Assembly (NCBI RefSeq): GCF_900176305.1
Contig: NZ_FWXH01000002.1
Span: 434,001-498,000, forward strand
Source: Clostridium acidisoli DSM 12555
Lineage (GTDB): Bacteria; Bacillota; Clostridia; Clostridiales; Clostridiaceae
Direction of reading: 5' to 3'
DNA: 64,000 bases
In this document: positions 56,110-64,000 of the stretch, in pieces
Position numbering within the stretch: the stretch's first letter is position 1
How the letters are laid out: the number at the start of each line of letters is the position of its first letter
Notes under the pieces: generated by a model
Database searches by the model: none
Told to the model about the DNA's origin: nothing
The model's input: only the letters and a program-made list of their open reading frames with translations
Made by a program: the position numbers and the translations under genes

Positions 56110-57507
56110 TTATTCTCCTAGTGATGCCTCTAATTCTTTCACTATCTCAGCATGTCTTTTTTCTGTCAATTTGATTTTAAGCAAGAATATAATACATGAG
56201 ATAATCATTAATGCTGCTGGCAAATAAAAAGCATACATTTTAAATGCTAAAATACCTTTAGATGTTATATCACCTGCCTGTGCATTTCCAATCATACCAC
56301 ATGCTACTGATATGAACCCTACTATACCATTTGATAGTGCGCCTGCAATTTTATCTAATAATGGACGAAGAGATAAAGTTACCGCTTCATTACGAACTCC
56401 ATTTTTCCATTGTCCATATTCAACTGCATCACTTATCGTCATAAGCACTGATAGGAAAATCAATTGGTATGGGAAGTAGAAGAATACTAAACCTATAATA
56501 ATAACTGCTAGTAAACTTGCTGATCCTACAGAAAATAATAAATATCCAATTAACATTGATACTATACCAATTGCATAAACGTATTTTCTTGAAATAATTT
56601 TAGTGATAACTGGGAATAGTGGAACAGCTATAATACCACATATTGCAGATACGACACCTACAATGGAAAAAGCTGCTATATTACCTATTACATATTGGAA
56701 GTAAAGCATTAATACTGCTGTTGTGGCTACATAACCTATGGCAAACAAAATATATGCCAATGCAAGCCACATTAATTGATCGTTTTTAGCAAGTGCCCCA
56801 AAAACATCCTTTATTGAAGTTTTCTCATTTTGCTTACGTAAGGCACTGTCTTCTTCTTTTGTTCCTAGAGCTGCAATCCAACTTGTAACACCATAGATTA
56901 TTGCAGCTATAAGTCCAAATGCAAACCATCCACTAGCGGCCTCTCCAGAATGCCCCGTAATCATTAATGTAAAAAATGAAACTATAGGAACTACCGCAAG
57001 TGTTGTTCCATTTGCTCCTAATGATGAAGCGAAACGAGCGAATGTTGCTAATTTCCCACGCTCTGCTGAGTCTTCACTAAGTGCAGGGATTATTGACCAA
57101 AATGCTATATCTTTAAATGAATAAGTACAATCCAAAATAATAAAAACGATTATAAATACAATAGTAAATGCAGTTTGATTACTTGTAGCTAGTCCAAAGA
57201 AATTAGTAAATAACATTGCAAGACAAATTGCACTGACTGTTCCTCCAATACAAAGCCATGGACGAAATTTTCCCCATTTAGTTTTAGTATTGTCTATGAC
57301 GCTACCAATAATCGGATCAAAAACGATTTCAATCAGTCTAATACCTACAACTAATGTAGTAACTAGAGCTATCATTTTAGCTTGAACATCCTTTGGTGCT
57401 CCAGTAAACATAGCTTTTGTAACAAAAATCATGAAGTATGTTGACAATGTTGCGTAGTAAATATCATGACCAAATGCACCTAATGCATATGAAATTCTTT
57501 GTCTCAT
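56110..57507 (-). CDS. GPH-family sugar symporter (galactoside type)
   Basis: 465 residues with 12 hydrophobic segments. Opening RISYALGAFGHDIYYATLSTYFMIFVTKAMF and the segment VFDPIIGSVIDNTKTKWGKFRPWLCIGG are signatures of glycoside-pentoside-hexuronide (MelB/LacS-like) cation symporters. It is divergent from galK and shares with it an operator-rich intergenic region, so galactose or a galactoside is the likely substrate. There is no C-terminal IIA domain. Some arginines use CGT, unlike galK. Confidence 0.9.
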   Translation of the reverse strand: MRQRISYALGAFGHDIYYATLSTYFMIFVTKAMFTGAPKDVQAKMIALVTTLVVGIRLIEIVFDPIIGSVIDNTKTKWGKFRPWLCIGGTVSAICLAMLFTNFFGLATSNQTAFTIVFIIVFIILDCTYSFKDIAFWSIIPALSEDSAERGKLATFARFASSLGANGTTLAVVPIVSFFTLMITGHSGEAASGWFAFGLIAAIIYGVTSWIAALGTKEEDSALRKQNEKTSIKDVFGALAKNDQLMWLALAYILFAIGYVATTAVLMLYFQYVIGNIAAFSIVGVVSAICGIIAVPLFPVITKIISRKYVYAIGIVSMLIGYLLFSVGSASLLAVIIIGLVFFYFPYQLIFLSVLMTISDAVEYGQWKNGVRNEAVTLSLRPLLDKIAGALSNGIVGFISVACGMIGNAQAGDITSKGILAFKMYAFYLPAALMIISCIIFLLKIKLTEKRHAEIVKELEASLGE

Positions 57508-57551
57508 TTTTACTTCCCCCTTACATTCTTTTAATAGATTTAACTTTTATA

Positions 57552-57567
57552 TAGAAAAGGTTTTCTT
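57552..57567. promoter_or_regulatory. GalR/LacI-type operator, symporter side
   Basis: TAGAAAAGGTTTTCTT matches the perfect palindrome at 57763-57778 in 15 of 16 positions. It lies about 45 bases before the symporter start, over its probable promoter. Confidence 0.65.
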
Positions 57568-57617
57568 TTTTTCATGATTTCATTCTATCAAATATTTTTT
57601 AATAGTACAAGAGTTTT

Positions 57618-57633
57618 TTTTAAACGTTTTCTT
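57618..57633. promoter_or_regulatory. cre-like site
   Basis: TTTTAAACGTTTTCTT: an AAACGTTTTC core like CcpA catabolite-responsive elements. It could also be a weaker site of the local LacI-type regulator. Confidence 0.45.
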
Positions 57634-57702
57634 AATTATTTTATAAAAAAAAATAATGTACATTATATACTATATAATAAAAATTTAAACCTTTTCAAAA
57701 AT

Positions 57703-57718
57703 ATGAAAACGTTTTTTA
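57703..57718. promoter_or_regulatory. cre-like site
   Basis: ATGAAAACGTTTTTTA: the TGAAAACGTTTT core matches the CcpA cre pattern well. It forms the inner end of the long inverted repeat in this intergenic region. Confidence 0.55.
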
Positions 57719-57762
57719 AAAAACTCTTGCGAAGAACAACCTTATTTGATAATATTAATACA

Positions 57763-57778
57763 TAGAAAAGGTTTTCTA
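57763..57778. promoter_or_regulatory. GalR/LacI-type operator, galK side
   Basis: TAGAAAAGGTTTTCTA is a perfect 7-bp inverted repeat about a GG centre. The same 16-mer occurs inside galE at 62098-62113. It lies 109 bases before galK. Confidence 0.7.
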
Positions 57779-57886
57779 CATGTATGCAAATTTAATACTA
57801 AATAAGTAAAAAGTTTATGGATGAATATTTTGTAACATAACTCATAGTTAAAATAACAAATATAAGAATTTTGGAGGAATAATTTT

Positions 57887-59047
57887 ATGGATATAAATAA
57901 ATTAGAAGAAATATTTCAAGATATATATGGAGCAAAAAGTGAATTTTGTTTTTTTTCACCTGGTAGAATTAATCTTATAGGTGAACATATAGATTATAAT
58001 GGCGGTCTAGTGTTTCCATGTGCCCTAGATTTTGGAACTTATGCTCTTGTCAGTTTACGAGATGATAATAAATTAAATTTCACATCTACAAATTTTGATT
58101 TAAAAGTATGCAATGATTTAGATAATTTAGCTTACAACAAAGAAGATGACTGGGCAAATTATCCTAAGGGAGTAATAAAAATAATGCAAGACAAGGGTTA
58201 CAAAACTAAAGGTATGAATATACTTATAAGTGGAAATATACCTAATGGTGCAGGGCTTTCATCTTCTGCATCACTTGAAGTCTTGACTGGTGTAATTATA
58301 AATAATTTATTTAATGAAGGTAAAATAGATAGAGTTGAATTAGTTAAGATAGCCCAAAAAGCTGAAAATGAATTTGTTGGAGTTAATTGTGGTATAATGG
58401 ATCAATTTGCAGTTGGTCTAGGTAAAACTAACAAGGCTATCCTTCTAGATTGCAACAGCTTAAATTATAAATATGCTGACATGAAGCTTTTGGATTATTC
58501 AATAGTAATAATGAATACTAATAAGAGAAGAGCTTTAAATGAATCTAAATATAATGAGAGAAGAGCAGAATGTGAGGAAGCCTTAAAAATTATACAAAAA
58601 GAAAAGAATGTTCAGAATCTATGCAAATTAACTCCAGAAGAATTTGATGCTTTAGAACATATATTTACTGATGAGAAAATTAAAAACAGAGCAAAGCATG
58701 CTGTATATGAAAATGATAGAGTAATAAGTGCCTTTGACTGTCTTAACAAAGGTGAACTTGAAGAGTTCGGAAGACTTTTAATGGAATCTCATGATTCTTT
58801 AAAAAATTTATATGAAGTTACAGGCATAGAGCTTGATTCATTAGTTGAAGAAGCTTTAAAGAATGATGGATGTATTGGGGCAAGAATGACTGGTGCTGGT
58901 TTTGGAGGCTGTGCTATAGCTTTAGTTAAAACCGATAAAATAAGTAGTTTTACAGATGAGGTAAGAAAAGCTTACACTGAAAGAATTGGATATAAACCAA
59001 GTTTCTATTCTAGTGGAATAGGCAACGGAACACATCAAATAAGATAA
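57887..59047 (+). CDS. galK: Galactokinase
   Basis: 386 residues. GHMP kinase motifs: PGRINLIGEHIDYNGG (25-40, the galactokinase signature), the ATP loop PNGAGLSSSASLE, and the C-terminal GARMTGAGFGGCAIAL. It phosphorylates alpha-D-galactose at C1, the first step of the Leloir pathway completed by galT and galE nearby. GGAGGAAT lies eight bases before the ATG. It ends in a strong bidirectional hairpin. Confidence 0.97.
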   Translation: MDINKLEEIFQDIYGAKSEFCFFSPGRINLIGEHIDYNGGLVFPCALDFGTYALVSLRDDNKLNFTSTNFDLKVCNDLDNLAYNKEDDWANYPKGVIKIMQDKGYKTKGMNILISGNIPNGAGLSSSASLEVLTGVIINNLFNEGKIDRVELVKIAQKAENEFVGVNCGIMDQFAVGLGKTNKAILLDCNSLNYKYADMKLLDYSIVIMNTNKRRALNESKYNERRAECEEALKIIQKEKNVQNLCKLTPEEFDALEHIFTDEKIKNRAKHAVYENDRVISAFDCLNKGELEEFGRLLMESHDSLKNLYEVTGIELDSLVEEALKNDGCIGARMTGAGFGGCAIALVKTDKISSFTDEVRKAYTERIGYKPSFYSSGIGNGTHQIR

Positions 59048-59091
59048 AACTAAGTGGATTTTGGGGGCTTTGCTTAATTTTTAAAATTTAA

Positions 59092-59139
59092 CTTGTAAGT
59101 CCATATTTTAACATTGTGCTTAAAATACGGACTTGCAAG
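59092..59139. terminator. Bidirectional terminator, galK and diguanylate cyclase
   Basis: A 20-bp stem with three mismatches or G-U pairs (59092-59111 with 59120-59139) and an 8-base loop, abutting the cyclase stop codon. The genes converge here. Confidence 0.75.
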
Positions 59140-61578
59140 CTAAGCATCCTCAAAAATACAATAATTGTCTTTGCCTCTGTTCTTAGCTAGATATACTGCT
59201 TTATCTGCATTTATAAAAAGTTCTTTAAATGACACGCCATGCTTTGGATACATTGCAATTCCTATGCTTGCTGAAATTTTGTATTTTGAATTTTGTTCAA
59301 TATGTTCTTTTCTAAATCCTTTAAGTAACTGTTCAGCTTTTTTATATAAAAATTCTTTTGAATCTACATTTTTTAAAAACACCATAAATTCATCTCCACC
59401 CATCCTACCTACAATGGCATCTTCACTAAAAACTTCTAAAAGCATGGAAGAAATACTAGTAAGTACGACATCTCCAGCTAAATGTCCTAAATTATCATTA
59501 ATAGCTTTAAAATTATCTACATCTATGATAAATAATGCTCCAGTAATACCCTCTCCTTCATTTTCCATATATTCTTCAATTATACTTTGTGTAATGCCTT
59601 TATTATAAAGACTGGTTAAGCTGTCTCTTTGTGCTTTAAATAAAAGTTTTTCAGCTTCAATTTTTTCTTTATTAATGTTAATTATTACTCCTATAACTCT
59701 AAAAAGTTCTCCATTTTCATCAAATATTCCAGTAGCTCTTATTTTATACCAAATGTATTGAGAATTTTTATTTTTAATTCTAATTTCAGTTTCTTCATAC
59801 TCTTCACCATTTATAATTTGATTTAAATTTTGGCTTAATTTTTTCAAATCATCTTTATATATAACATCTGTTTTATATATTTTCTTACTAATATTATTTA
59901 TATCAGTTTCTTCATTAAAAATTCTATTCCATTTATCTGAATGTGAAAAAGTATCTTCTATAATATTCCACTGAAAGATTATGTCTTCAGTTTGAGACAT
60001 AATTATACGATACCGTTCTTCACTTAGTCTAAGCTTTTCTTGTGCTATTTTAGCATCATTTATATTAATTACTACATTATAACTAAAAACTTTTCCATTC
60101 CTATCTTTTACCGTTTGCCCATTATCAATTACCCATATTATACTTCCATCTTTTCGTACAAGCCTATATTCCACATTAAACTTATTATGCTTACTTATTT
60201 GTTCATTAATTTCTTTTTTTACTCGCTCACGATCTTTTTCATAAATAACATCAAATATTTTTTTCCCAAACATCCTATTAAATTCACGTCTTTCATAGCC
60301 TAAAAGTTGTAAGAATCCACCACTTAAAAAATCTAAAATAAATTCACCATTTTCTAGTACATTGCGATGAACACCTCCTGGTATATTAGATGTTAGAGAT
60401 TGTAAATTTCTATTTTTATTTTCAATATGTCTTTTATTCTCCTGAATCTTATCTATTAATCCATTAAATGCTGTTGCTATTTCACCAAATTCATCATCTT
60501 TATTATATATAAATCTATCAGAATAATTACCTTTCTTTATTCTCTTTATAGATTCCAATAACTTAAATAGAGGCCTAGAAAAATGTTTGATTACAAAAAT
60601 ATATGGTACTGTTACAATCGCTATAATAAACATTAAAATAGCAATTAAATTTCTTATATTATTATTCATTGGATTCTTAAATTCAGACCATTCCACACCA
60701 CTTAATACCGTCCATCCCGTGTTTGGAATTCTAGAATAATATCCTATTTTATCTGTTCCCTTCATATTGTATTCAATTATTCCATTTGGATTCTTATTGA
60801 AATCTATTCTATTCCATTGTGAATATAAACTATTAGGGCTGCTAATTTTATTTATATTATTTTTTACTTCTCTGCTACTACTTGATACAACCTCTCCTTT
60901 TCCATCAACAATTGCAACTTTCCCATTTTTAAAAAATCCCACACTATTTACGATTTTTTGAAAATAATTCATATTTATCACATTAAATATAGATCCTTGG
61001 TACTTGTTTTCAGAGAATATAGGTCTTGCTATTATTGCACTTTTAACTCCATTGTTAAAATCTTTTTTTTGAATAATATCTGTTACGACTATGTTGTTCT
61101 TTAAAAGTGTCTCTCTTTCTTTATCAGAAAGAATAATGCTCTTACCTACATATCTATTATCACTAGATAAAATTACAATTCCATATTTATTAACAAGTAA
61201 TACTCTATCTAAAAAAAATTGTTCTTTTTGTATACTTTCAAAAAGTTGACTTAACATTTCGTTATTGTATTTTAAATTTTTATCATCTATTCCATTATTA
61301 GAAGTGACTAATAATTGCTTGGTTACTGGTATATTGGCAGCTATGTTAAGATCAGTAATGTTTTGTTTGAAAAACTCATCTAATTTACTTGATTGATCTT
61401 TAGCAACTGTTGTTACGTTCTCTTTAATCATTTCTACATTTTTATTGTTAAAGTTTACAATGCATATACTTACTGCAAGACAAGTTGGTACTATTCCTAA
61501 TATTATTGAAAAAATTACAAACTTTTTTCTAATACTCATCTTTGCACCTTTATATATTAAAAACATTTTAAATTTCAT
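59140..61578 (-). CDS. Membrane diguanylate cyclase: Cache-HAMP-PAS-PAS-GGDEF
   Basis: 812 residues (or 799 if the ATG at 61539 is used). TM1 about 20-42, an extracellular dCache-like domain about 45-295, TM2 about 310-333, HAMP about 334-385, two PAS/PAC domains about 395-515 and 520-640, and a GGDEF domain with an intact GGDEF at 727-731. The product is c-di-GMP. The RxxD inhibitory site before GGDEF is absent (FSEDAIVGR). No EAL domain. It sits inside the gal cluster but on the opposite strand; a sensory link to sugars is only suggested. Confidence 0.9.
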   Translation of the reverse strand: MKFKMFLIYKGAKMSIRKKFVIFSIILGIVPTCLAVSICIVNFNNKNVEMIKENVTTVAKDQSSKLDEFFKQNITDLNIAANIPVTKQLLVTSNNGIDDKNLKYNNEMLSQLFESIQKEQFFLDRVLLVNKYGIVILSSDNRYVGKSIILSDKERETLLKNNIVVTDIIQKKDFNNGVKSAIIARPIFSENKYQGSIFNVINMNYFQKIVNSVGFFKNGKVAIVDGKGEVVSSSSREVKNNINKISSPNSLYSQWNRIDFNKNPNGIIEYNMKGTDKIGYYSRIPNTGWTVLSGVEWSEFKNPMNNNIRNLIAILMFIIAIVTVPYIFVIKHFSRPLFKLLESIKRIKKGNYSDRFIYNKDDEFGEIATAFNGLIDKIQENKRHIENKNRNLQSLTSNIPGGVHRNVLENGEFILDFLSGGFLQLLGYERREFNRMFGKKIFDVIYEKDRERVKKEINEQISKHNKFNVEYRLVRKDGSIIWVIDNGQTVKDRNGKVFSYNVVININDAKIAQEKLRLSEERYRIIMSQTEDIIFQWNIIEDTFSHSDKWNRIFNEETDINNISKKIYKTDVIYKDDLKKLSQNLNQIINGEEYEETEIRIKNKNSQYIWYKIRATGIFDENGELFRVIGVIININKEKIEAEKLLFKAQRDSLTSLYNKGITQSIIEEYMENEGEGITGALFIIDVDNFKAINDNLGHLAGDVVLTSISSMLLEVFSEDAIVGRMGGDEFMVFLKNVDSKEFLYKKAEQLLKGFRKEHIEQNSKYKISASIGIAMYPKHGVSFKELFINADKAVYLAKNRGKDNYCIFEDA

Positions 61579-61839
61579 TATAATTTCCTTTCTATAAAAT
61601 AAAGTGAATTAGCTTATTCATTTTATAACTAAGTTAGTTTAATTGATAATCTTATACTTGTCAATTGCTTATATAATAGTATGTTCTACACATATCTATA
61701 AAATAATTAAAAAACGTATAATAAACTTAGAAGTAATTATCCAGAAACGTAGCAACCGTTATCTCCCACTTTGAAAAAGATTGGAGTGTTACGAATGATA
61801 GTCATGGGATAAATTATTAAAATTTACTCTTTACTTTTT

Positions 61840-61859
61840 TATAGTAATCGGTTACTATA
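61840..61859. promoter_or_regulatory. Palindrome upstream of galE
   Basis: TATAGTAA-TCGG-TTACTATA is a perfect 8-bp inverted repeat with a 4-base centre, about 65 bases before the galE start. It may be an operator or part of the promoter; it is unlike the AGAAAA-type sites. Confidence 0.45.
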
Positions 61860-61872
61860 GCATTATAAGGAA

Positions 61873-61888
61873 ATGAAAATGTTTTCTC
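61873..61888. promoter_or_regulatory. cre/GalR-like operator before galE
   Basis: ATGAAAATGTTTTCTC carries the GAAAA-TG-TTTTC palindrome, like the galK-side sites. It lies about 38 bases before galE. Confidence 0.55.
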
Positions 61889-61925
61889 CTTATTTAAAAA
61901 TTTTATCTAAAGGGAGTGTTTATTT

Positions 61926-62915
61926 ATGTCAATTTTAGTTTGTGGTGGTGCTGGATATATCGGTTCTCATACAGTGTACAAGCTTATAGAACAAGGCAAT
62001 GATGTCATTATAGTAGATAATTTACAAAGCGGTCATCTTAAAGCCGTTAATAAAAACGCTAAATTTTATAAAGGTGATATTAGAGATAGTAAATTTTTAG
62101 AAAAGGTTTTCTATGAAAACAAAATAGAATCCGTATTACACTTTGCAGCCAATTCTTTGGTTGGAGAAAGCATGGTTAAACCTCTGCTTTATTTCAATAA
62201 TAACGTTTATGGAATGCAAATCTTACTTGAAACTATGGTTAAATTTAATATAAAAAATATAGTATTTTCCTCCACTGCTGCTGTTTATGGAGAACCAAAA
62301 CGAATTCCTATAGTTGAAAGTGATGATACAAACCCTACAAATACTTACGGTGAGACAAAACTTACTATGGAAAAAATGATGAAATGGTGTAATAAAGCTT
62401 ATGGAATTAACTTTGTAGCCCTTAGATATTTTAATGTAGCTGGTGCTTTAGAAGATGGAAGTATAGGTGAAGACCACCATCCTGAAACTCATTTAATTCC
62501 ACTTATACTTCAAGTTCCATTAAAAAAGCGTGAATTTATAACTGTATTTGGTACTGATTATCCTACTGCTGATGGTACATGTATACGTGATTATATCCAT
62601 GTGCTTGATTTAGCTGATGCCCACATTAAAGCTGTTAAGTATTTAGAAAATGGTAATGAAAGTAACATATTTAATTTAGGTAATGGAATCGGCTTTAGCG
62701 TAAAGGAAATGATTGATGCTGCTAAAGAAGTCACAAAAAAAGATATTAAGGTTGTCTTAGGCGAAAAAAGAGCTGGAGACCCTGCTCAACTAGTTGCTTC
62801 AAGTGAAAAGGCTAGAAAAATTTTAGAATGGAGTCCGAAATATACAAACATTAAAGAAATTGTAAAAGATGCTTGGACTTGGCATGAGACTCATCCAAAT
62901 GGCTTTGAAGACTAG
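61926..62915 (+). CDS. galE: UDP-glucose 4-epimerase
   Basis: 329 residues. NAD loop GGAGYIGSH (7-15), catalytic Y141-x3-K145 in NTYGETKLTMEK, and the C-terminal substrate segment. It interconverts UDP-galactose and UDP-glucose. GGGAGTG precedes the ATG. Codons 58-63 (LEKVFY) contain the 16-mer TAGAAAAGGTTTTCTA found upstream of galK. It overlaps no other gene and is followed after 12 bases by galT. Confidence 0.97.
   Translation: MSILVCGGAGYIGSHTVYKLIEQGNDVIIVDNLQSGHLKAVNKNAKFYKGDIRDSKFLEKVFYENKIESVLHFAANSLVGESMVKPLLYFNNNVYGMQILLETMVKFNIKNIVFSSTAAVYGEPKRIPIVESDDTNPTNTYGETKLTMEKMMKWCNKAYGINFVALRYFNVAGALEDGSIGEDHHPETHLIPLILQVPLKKREFITVFGTDYPTADGTCIRDYIHVLDLADAHIKAVKYLENGNESNIFNLGNGIGFSVKEMIDAAKEVTKKDIKVVLGEKRAGDPAQLVASSEKARKILEWSPKYTNIKEIVKDAWTWHETHPNGFED
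62098..62113. promoter_or_regulatory. Operator-like 16-mer inside galE
   Basis: TAGAAAAGGTTTTCTA is identical to the perfect palindrome before galK. It lies 170 bases into galE. Downstream auxiliary operators are known for GalR-type systems; whether this one is used is unknown. Confidence 0.5.
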
Positions 62916-62927
62916 GAGGTTTTTACT

Positions 62928-64000
62928 ATGATTAATTATGAGCTAAACAGACTTATTAATTTTGCTATTAAACAAAACCTTATATGTAAAGAGGACAAGA
63001 TTTATTCAGCAAACATGCTTATTGGATTACTAAATATAGATTATTTTGAGCCAGAAGACGTTAATGAAAATTTAGATACACCTACTCCTATTTTGGAAAA
63101 CATATTAAACTATGCCGTAGAAAATAATATTATAGGCGGCACAATTACTGAAAGAGATTTATTTGATACTAAAATAATGAATGCTTTAATGCCAAGACCT
63201 TCTGAAGTAATAAGTAACTTTCATAAATTTTATTCAGAGTCTCCAGAAACGGCTACTAATTATTATTACAAATTGAGTGTGGCCTCAAACTATATACGAA
63301 AGAGTAGAATTGATAAAAATATAATTTGGAAAACCAATACTGAATATGGAGATTTGGATATAACTATAAACATGTCAAAACCAGAAAAAGATCCAAAAGA
63401 CATAGCAAAAGCAAAATTGTTTAAATCAACCTCTTACCCAAAATGTTTATTATGTAAAGAAAATGAGGGCTTTTATGGGAATATAAACCATCCGGCAAGA
63501 CAAACTCATAGGATAATTCCATTTAAATTTGGAGAAAGTCAATGGTTTATGCAATATTCTCCGTATACTTATTATAATGAACATTGCATAATATTAAACA
63601 GCAATCATATTCCTATGAAAATAAGTAGAAAAACCTTTGAAAATCTACTATCATTTATAGATATATTACCTCACTATTTTGCTGGTTCAAATGCAGATTT
63701 ACCTATAGTTGGCGGTTCAATATTATCTCATGATCATTATCAAGGAGGCCGATATAGCTTTGCTATGGAGAAAGCCCCTATAGAAAAAAAATATTTTATA
63801 TCTGGTTATGATAATATAGAAATTGGAAGAGTTAAGTGGCCTATGTCAGTTATTCGAATTTCAGGGGATAATAAAACTAAGCTAATAAATTTAGCAGAGC
63901 ATATATTAGATACTTGGAGAACTTATTCAGATGAATCTGTTAATATTATGAGTCATACTGGTGATGAACCTCATAATACTATAACCCCTATTGCTAGAAA
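62928..64000 (+). CDS. galT: UDP-glucose:hexose-1-phosphate uridylyltransferase type 2, N-terminal part
   Basis: 357 codons before the window ends; the gene continues to the right. Opens MINYELNRLINFAIKQNLI and contains the type 2 (firmicute) GalT core with GGSILSHDHYQGGRY, holding the catalytic H-x-H pair, and the segment CLLCKENEGFYG. It transfers UMP from UDP-glucose to galactose 1-phosphate. TAGGAGGT lies before the ATG, 12 bases after galE, so the two form an operon. Confidence 0.95.
   Translation, partial: MINYELNRLINFAIKQNLICKEDKIYSANMLIGLLNIDYFEPEDVNENLDTPTPILENILNYAVENNIIGGTITERDLFDTKIMNALMPRPSEVISNFHKFYSESPETATNYYYKLSVASNYIRKSRIDKNIIWKTNTEYGDLDITINMSKPEKDPKDIAKAKLFKSTSYPKCLLCKENEGFYGNINHPARQTHRIIPFKFGESQWFMQYSPYTYYNEHCIILNSNHIPMKISRKTFENLLSFIDILPHYFAGSNADLPIVGGSILSHDHYQGGRYSFAMEKAPIEKKYFISGYDNIEIGRVKWPMSVIRISGDNKTKLINLAEHILDTWRTYSDESVNIMSHTGDEPHNTITPIAR

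Larger units (their letters stand above)
57508..57886. promoter_or_regulatory. Shared operator region of the divergent symporter and galK
   Basis: 379 bp with no credible gene. It holds several LacI/CcpA-type sites (57552-57567, 57618-57633, 57703-57718, 57763-57778). It also has a long imperfect inverted repeat (57608-57630 with 57706-57729, CAAGAG...CTCTTG ends) around an AT-rich centre with the palindrome AATGTACATT (57654-57663). This suggests looping or joint control of both promoters. Confidence 0.65.
61579..61925. other. Intergenic region before galE with a possible structured leader
   Basis: 347 bp, no gene. From 61734 to 61816 the plus strand can fold: outer arm TAATTATCC/GGATAAATTA, then CGTAGCA/TGTTACG (61748-61754 with 61787-61793) and CTCCCA/TTGGAG (61763-61768 with 61781-61786). 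I do not recognise a known riboswitch class. A perfect 8-bp palindrome and an operator follow. Confidence 0.4.

Noticed and set aside
57574-57765. 63-codon frame between symporter and galK
   Set aside because: AT-rich sequence occupied by operator palindromes, with no ribosome site; better explained as regulatory DNA.
1-64000. CRISPR arrays, tRNA, rRNA, prophage
   Set aside because: No regularly spaced short repeats, no cloverleaf-like or rRNA-like sequence, and no phage structural genes were seen.

Overview
This window comes from a low-GC, anaerobic, motile Firmicute, most likely a Clostridium sensu stricto close to the solventogenic or acidogenic clostridia. The evidence is AT-rich intergenic DNA, AGA-biased arginine codons, strong AGGAGG ribosome binding sites, two pyruvate:ferredoxin oxidoreductases, a flavodoxin, an [FeFe]-hydrogenase maturase (HydE), a ThlA-like thiolase, a class I hybrid-cluster protein, and a fapA-cheW-cheD-cheB-cheR-cheA-cheC chemotaxis operon. 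I saw no rRNA, tRNA, CRISPR array or prophage.

Layout. 1-7002 (minus): chemotaxis operon, running off the left edge inside cheC and probably driven by a SigD-type promoter. 7.5-10.5 kb: L-lactate dehydrogenase, a class IV aminotransferase with a HAD phosphatase, and a small DUF1292 protein with a Cys/His-rich head. 10.8-18.7 kb: two tandem PFOR genes and a flavodoxin (pyruvate oxidation and electron transfer). 18.9-31.5 kb: beta-CASP nuclease, murG, a DhaS-like TetR regulator, oleate hydratase, a recJ-hydE-M16 peptidase cluster, a KimA-like APC permease and a DJ-1 protein. 31.5-37 kb: parE and parC, separated by a long repeat element. 37-45 kb: small regulators, a Fur-box-preceded DUF2325 gene, two MATE exporters, an AraC regulator with a degenerate GH39-like tail, and an IS1595-type transposase ORF whose catalytic positions look replaced. 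45-51 kb: HAD phosphatase, MgtC, small proteins, thiolase, TetR, DHA2 MFS exporter and LysR. 52-56 kb: hemerythrin, hybrid-cluster protein and a PNPOx-like flavoprotein. 56-64 kb: galactose cluster (GPH symporter, galK, galE, galT) with repeated LacI/GalR/CcpA-type operator sequences and a diguanylate cyclase inside it. galT runs off the right edge.

How genes work together. PFORs, flavodoxin, HydE, thiolase and LDH form the core of pyruvate fermentation and redox disposal. The thiolase and the tetR next to it have promoters of the same architecture (TTGACA-N17-TATTAT / TATAAA), each covered by a related CCAGTCTG-centred palindrome, so the TetR protein probably represses both. The gal genes share the 16-mer TAGAAAAGGTTTTCTA. 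One perfect copy lies in the symporter-galK intergenic region and an identical one lies inside the galE coding sequence.

Most unusual: a family of three non-coding interspersed repeats (about 157, 366 and 530 bp; 10638-10794, 20535-20900, 34440-34969) with imperfect terminal inverted repeats, shared internal modules and many small hairpins. The third copy is inverted relative to the others and sits between parE and parC. I could not assign it to a known family.
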